The notes under the pieces: generated by a model | Database searches by the model: none | The model's input: only the letters and a program-made list of their open reading frames with translations | What the model was told of the DNA's origin: nothing | Shown: piece by piece, positions 60,959 to 64,000 of the stretch | How the letters are laid out: every line of letters starts with the position of its first letter | Numbering within the stretch: the stretch's first letter is position 1 | Position numbers and translations under genes: made by a program | NCBI RefSeq assembly: GCF_001293565.1 | Contig: NZ_JXMU01000020.1 | Location: 1 to 64,000, forward strand | Length of the DNA: 64,000 nucleotides | Source: Ahrensia marina | GTDB lineage: Bacteria > Pseudomonadota > Alphaproteobacteria > Rhizobiales > Rhizobiaceae | Reading direction: 5' to 3'

Positions 60959-61624
60959 TCAGTAACGGAACATGCGCGAAGCAATAAGCCGGGCGCCAAG
61001 AGTTACAATTTTAGCAATGATGTAATAAATCACTGCGGCGATGGCGAAGAACTCAAATGTACGGAACGAGCGTGCATTAAGCGCTTGGGTAATACCGGCC
61101 AGATCCGTATTCATGCCGACAGTTACACCCAGCGAAGTCATTAGGATTGCCCAGACCATTTGATTGGTCATCGGCAGAAAAGCGACACGCAGCATTTGCG
61201 GCATGACGATCAGTCTGAAAGACTGGAGCCATGTCATGCCGAGCGAGCGGCCTGCTCTGGTTTGGGTGTCCGGTATTGCTTTGAGCGCACCGCGGAAATT
61301 CTCCGACAGATAGCCCGCATTATTAAACGCGATACCCGCCAGCAAAGCGGCATAGGGGCTTAAATGAATACCGAAGCTTCCCAGCCCGAAATGCGCCATA
61401 TAAATTTGAAAAAGTGCCGGTGTGTTTCGTGCAATTTCGATCCATGAAACTGCAAAGGCGTTCAACACCCGAATTCCGGATAGCCGAAACAATGTGAACA
61501 GCACGGCAATAAACAGTCCGATAACCATTGAAAGCACTGCAATTTCCAGTGTGACAAGGGCCCCTTCAAGCAATTGAGGCAAAGACCTGAATGCCTGATT
61601 CCAGTGGAAAGTGTAGTTAAACAT
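60959..61624 (-). CDS. Amino-acid ABC transporter permease 2
   Basis: A 221-residue polar-amino-acid permease with five membrane helices and the EAA loop AGRSLGMTWLQSFRLIVMPQ (about 137-156). The N-terminus (MFNYTFHWNQAFRSLPQLLEGALVTLEIAVLSMVIG) is standard for the HisMQ family. A TTG lies one codon upstream, but the ATG at 61624 is preferred. It follows the binding-protein gene after 67 bases and precedes permease 1 by 11 bases. Confidence 0.93.
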   Translation of the reverse strand: MFNYTFHWNQAFRSLPQLLEGALVTLEIAVLSMVIGLFIAVLFTLFRLSGIRVLNAFAVSWIEIARNTPALFQIYMAHFGLGSFGIHLSPYAALLAGIAFNNAGYLSENFRGALKAIPDTQTRAGRSLGMTWLQSFRLIVMPQMLRVAFLPMTNQMVWAILMTSLGVTVGMNTDLAGITQALNARSFRTFEFFAIAAVIYYIIAKIVTLGARLIASRMFRY

Positions 61625-61691
61625 CAACCGTCACCATGATTTAAATCTGCCGGTGCGCGATGCACACCAGCAAGTTTCGTTGACCTGAAAT

Positions 61692-62498
61692 TTAACGGTA
61701 GACGTTTGGTACAGTCAGTTCAGGAAGGTCGCCGCCAACATATTTCTCATACAGTTCCGCATAGCGGCCGGTACGCACCTGCTGATTTACAAACAGGTTG
61801 AGATAGTTGAGGAAACCGTACTCTTCACGGTTCGTGAACAAAGCCACATAGTCGGTATCAAACGGTGCTTTACCGGCAACAGAAATACCCGAGAATTTGC
61901 CTGACTTAACATTGGCCTGCGCAACTGTAGATGTTGATACGGTCGCATCGATCTGGCCCTGGCTCAGCGCCAGGAAAACATCAGCCTGTGTCTGGTAAGG
62001 ACGGTATTCGCCTTCGCCCCACTCATTGACCTGTGCTTCCAGAGCGATACCTTCAAAAGTACCGGCAACAGCGCCGACCACTTTACCCTTCATATCTTCA
62101 AAAGAGCTGATGCCAGCCTCATCATTGGCAGTCACAGCCATTTCAAACGCGAAGTAAGGAATAGACATGCCAACTGTTTTGGCGCGCTCAAGCGTATCAG
62201 ATGTTGACGCAACACCAACATCAACACGGCCTGACATCAGCGCCGGAATACGCTCAGGGAATGGTGTTTCGACGATTTCAGCCTCAACGCCCAGCGCCTT
62301 GGCCAGATCATTACAATAATCAACGTCAAAGCCGACTGGATTATTGTCCGCATCGCGCGAGCCCATCGGTGGAAAGTCAAGCACAACAGCACAGCGCAGC
62401 TTACCGGATGAAATAATGTCATCCAGCTTATCGGCGGAAGCAGGTGCGGTCAAAAATGCAGTGGCAGCCAAAGCCAGAACGAAAAGTTTGGTTCTCAT
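61692..62498 (-). CDS. Amino-acid ABC transporter substrate-binding protein
   Basis: A 268-residue periplasmic protein of the family 3 solute-binding type. The signal peptide (MRTKLFVLALAATAFLTAPASA, cleavage about 22) precedes the two-lobe domain with SGKLRCAVVLDFPPMGSRD (in pieces), NPVGFDVDYCNDLAKALGVE and GRVDVGVASTSDTLERAK, the standard SBP_bac_3 blocks. GGGAG precedes the ATG at 62498; the upstream frame extension is rejected. It is first in the ABC operon and its ligand is probably trans-4-hydroxy-L-proline or a related imino acid. Confidence 0.92.
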   Translation of the reverse strand: MRTKLFVLALAATAFLTAPASADKLDDIISSGKLRCAVVLDFPPMGSRDADNNPVGFDVDYCNDLAKALGVEAEIVETPFPERIPALMSGRVDVGVASTSDTLERAKTVGMSIPYFAFEMAVTANDEAGISSFEDMKGKVVGAVAGTFEGIALEAQVNEWGEGEYRPYQTQADVFLALSQGQIDATVSTSTVAQANVKSGKFSGISVAGKAPFDTDYVALFTNREEYGFLNYLNLFVNQQVRTGRYAELYEKYVGGDLPELTVPNVYR

Positions 62499-62594
62499 AT
62501 TTAATTCTCCCATTAGGTGTCACGGCCTTCTGAACCGATCTCACCGCACATTTATTCCATTAGAAAAAGAGAAAATCAAATTAAAAATACAAAA

Positions 62595-62613
62595 AGTATA
62601 CAAATGTTATACT
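62595..62613. promoter_or_regulatory. Inverted repeat upstream of the ABC operon
   Basis: AGTATA-N7-TATACT, a perfect inverted repeat about 97 bases before the binding-protein start, in a gene-free gap of 169 bases. A nearby TTGTATAC on the minus strand is one base from the GntR-type TNGTNNACNA form. It may be an operator for this operon, not clearly the same as the TTGTCGACAA box. Confidence 0.4.
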
Positions 62614-62667
62614 CCCAACCAAAACTGTTCTGTTAACGGCTTTGGCCGGGAGTGTCTTTTCATTGAT

Positions 62668-64000
62668 TTATTGCAAGTCTTCAGGCAGCAGCTCTGCCGG
62701 GAAGTTCTGGTAACTGACCGGACGCAAGAAGCGGCGGATAGAAAGCGTGCCCACAGATGTTGCACCGAAATTGGTGGAAGCCGGATACGGTCCGCCATGC
62801 ACCATTGAATCAACAACCTCCACACCTGTCGGGAAACCGTTGACCAGCAGGCGCCCTGCTTTGCGCTCCAGAACCGGTGTCAGTTTACGGGCATCGGCAA
62901 GATCACCTTCATCCATATGCAGTGTCATGGTAAGCTGGCCATCAAAGCCGCGCGCCAGTTCAACCATCTCATCAATAGATGATACACGCACCACGAGACC
63001 GAGCGGGCCGAACACTTCTTCCCCCAATTCCTGCGCTTGCAGAAAGTCGGCTGCGCTGACTTCAAAAATATTGGGTGATGCAGTGCGTCCCTCAGAGTCC
63101 GTCGTATAAATTGTCTTGGCAACCTTGCTGTTTGCAAACCGCTCACATCCCTCACGGTACGCTTTGGCAATGCCGTCCGTCAGCATTGTCTGCGGCGCAA
63201 CATCTTCTAACGAGGCTTTAGCGGCAGCGACAAAATGATCGGCATCCGGCCCGTCAAGAACGACGGCAATGCCCGGATTGGTGCAAAATTGCCCTGCGCC
63301 CATCACAAGCGAACCAGCCCAGCCGCGACTGATTTCCTCGGCGCGCGCTTTGGCACTTTCGCCAAGAACAAACATCGGGTTCACGCTGCCCAGTTCGCCG
63401 AAGAACGGGATAGGCTCATCTCTGGCTGCACAAAGATCAAACAGCGCTCTGCCGCCTGCCAGACTGCCGGTAAATCCGACTGCTTTTATAAGCGGATGCT
63501 GAACCAGCGCCTGGCCGACATCGCGTTTGCCGCCTTGAATGAGGCTGAAGACACCGCTTGGCATGCCGGTCTTTTCAATGGCGGCATGTATCGCTTCAGC
63601 GATGATTTCGCCCGTTCCCGGGTGCGCGGAATGTCCTTTAACCACCACCGGACAGCCGGCGGCCAATGCCGCTGCCGTATCACCGCCAGCCGTTGAGAAT
63701 GCGAGCGGAAAATTGGAAGCGCCAAATACGGCGACCGGACCAATTGGACGTTCGATCAGACGGATTTCCGGTCTTGGAGCCGGTTTGCGATCCGGCTGGG
63801 CAGCGTCCACACGCTTGTCCAGATAGTCACCTTTGCGAATGTGATCGGCAAATAAACGTAGCTGGCCGGTTGTGCGGCCGCGCTCACCTTGAAGGCGGGC
63901 TTCGGGCAAACCGGTTTCTTCACAGCCAATTTGCGTAATGGCATCGGCGCGCGCTTCGATCTCATCGGCGATAGCGTCCAGAAATGCCGCGCGTGTTTCT
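62668..64000 (-). CDS. NADP-dependent aldehyde dehydrogenase (alpha-ketoglutaric semialdehyde type), 5' end outside window
   Basis: The frame runs without a stop to the window edge, so the gene is truncated there; the visible part covers about 444 residues. The TTG that looks like a start near 63909 is internal, because the frame upstream codes a normal dehydrogenase segment (ETRAAFLDAIADEIE). The catalytic Cys is in GAGQFCTNPG and the Glu in FFGELGSVNP. The group resembles the NADP-type alpha-ketoglutaric semialdehyde (2,5-dioxovalerate) dehydrogenases that complete hydroxyproline degradation to alpha-ketoglutarate. Position in the locus supports that role. Confidence 0.9.
   Translation of the reverse strand, partial: ETRAAFLDAIADEIEARADAITQIGCEETGLPEARLQGERGRTTGQLRLFADHIRKGDYLDKRVDAAQPDRKPAPRPEIRLIERPIGPVAVFGASNFPLAFSTAGGDTAAALAAGCPVVVKGHSAHPGTGEIIAEAIHAAIEKTGMPSGVFSLIQGGKRDVGQALVQHPLIKAVGFTGSLAGGRALFDLCAARDEPIPFFGELGSVNPMFVLGESAKARAEEISRGWAGSLVMGAGQFCTNPGIAVVLDGPDADHFVAAAKASLEDVAPQTMLTDGIAKAYREGCERFANSKVAKTIYTTDSEGRTASPNIFEVSAADFLQAQELGEEVFGPLGLVVRVSSIDEMVELARGFDGQLTMTLHMDEGDLADARKLTPVLERKAGRLLVNGFPTGVEVVDSMVHGGPYPASTNFGATSVGTLSIRRFLRPVSYQNFPAELLPEDLQ

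Noticed and set aside
1-64000. CRISPR arrays, insertion sequences, toxin-antitoxin pairs or restriction systems
   Set aside because: I looked for spaced direct repeats, transposase motifs and paired small genes across the window and found none convincing.

Overview
The window reads as a chromosomal segment of a Hyphomicrobiales (Rhizobiales) alphaproteobacterium. The evidence is the ChpT/CtrA/SciP cell-cycle set in one neighbourhood, GANTC (CcrM) sites in front of ctrA, a fused TrpE(G) behind a short Trp-rich leader peptide, and many alphaproteobacterial families (DUF1134, DUF1285, DUF2333, DUF1868). Base composition is roughly half G+C by eye. I saw no CRISPR array, no intact prophage and no insertion sequence.

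Layout. 0-5.2 kb: housekeeping genes (SoxR, hemF, MOSC protein, CCA-adding enzyme, CoA-type Nudix hydrolase, DUF1285). 5.3-12.2 kb: a MoxR ATPase / DUF58 / DUF4159 / VWA-like membrane operon. 12.2-24.6 kb: small enzymes, then leuA and trpE(G), each preceded by a leader peptide carrying runs of its own amino acid's codons (Leu x4, Trp x2), a LysE/Lrp pair, a 2H-phosphoesterase-like protein and formate-tetrahydrofolate ligase. 24.8-31.7 kb: a six-gene operon of poorly characterised proteins (coiled-coil protein, unknown 390-residue protein, AAA+ ATPase, two-helix membrane protein, DUF6638-like protein, DUF2333 protein). It is the best candidate here for an undescribed system. 31.8-35.8 kb: thymidine kinase, HugZ-like protein, PEP mutase/isocitrate lyase family enzyme, a membrane-anchored coiled-coil protein and DUF1134.

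36-39.8 kb is the cell-cycle block: chpT, a single-domain receiver, ctrA, a FliJ-like gene, a PqiA-like membrane protein and sciP. 39.9-44.3 kb holds a fatty acid hydroxylase, mnmA, a palindromic intergenic repeat, a sugar aminotransferase and a Gfo/Idh/MocA dehydrogenase. A tRNA-Met(CAT) at 44.5 kb is followed by a short AT-richer pocket of orphan small genes. 46.3-48.7 kb is an electrophile-response unit: a NemR-like TetR regulator with matching operators in front of itself and of a quinone-oxidoreductase-like enzyme, followed by a DJ-1/PfpI protein.

49.6-64 kb is a large hydroxyproline catabolic locus. It contains a GntR regulator, a DapA-family deaminase, a proline-racemase-fold enzyme with a Ser/Thr active-site pair, a TRAP transporter, a fused aconitase-X, a 4-hydroxyproline 2-epimerase, a D-amino-acid oxidoreductase, an amino-acid ABC transporter and an alpha-ketoglutaric-semialdehyde-type dehydrogenase cut by the window edge. 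Together they can take trans-4-hydroxy-L-proline to alpha-ketoglutarate and probably feed in 3-hydroxyproline isomers. An identical 21-bp box containing TTGTCGACAA precedes both the TRAP operon and the deaminase gene and is probably the GntR operator.
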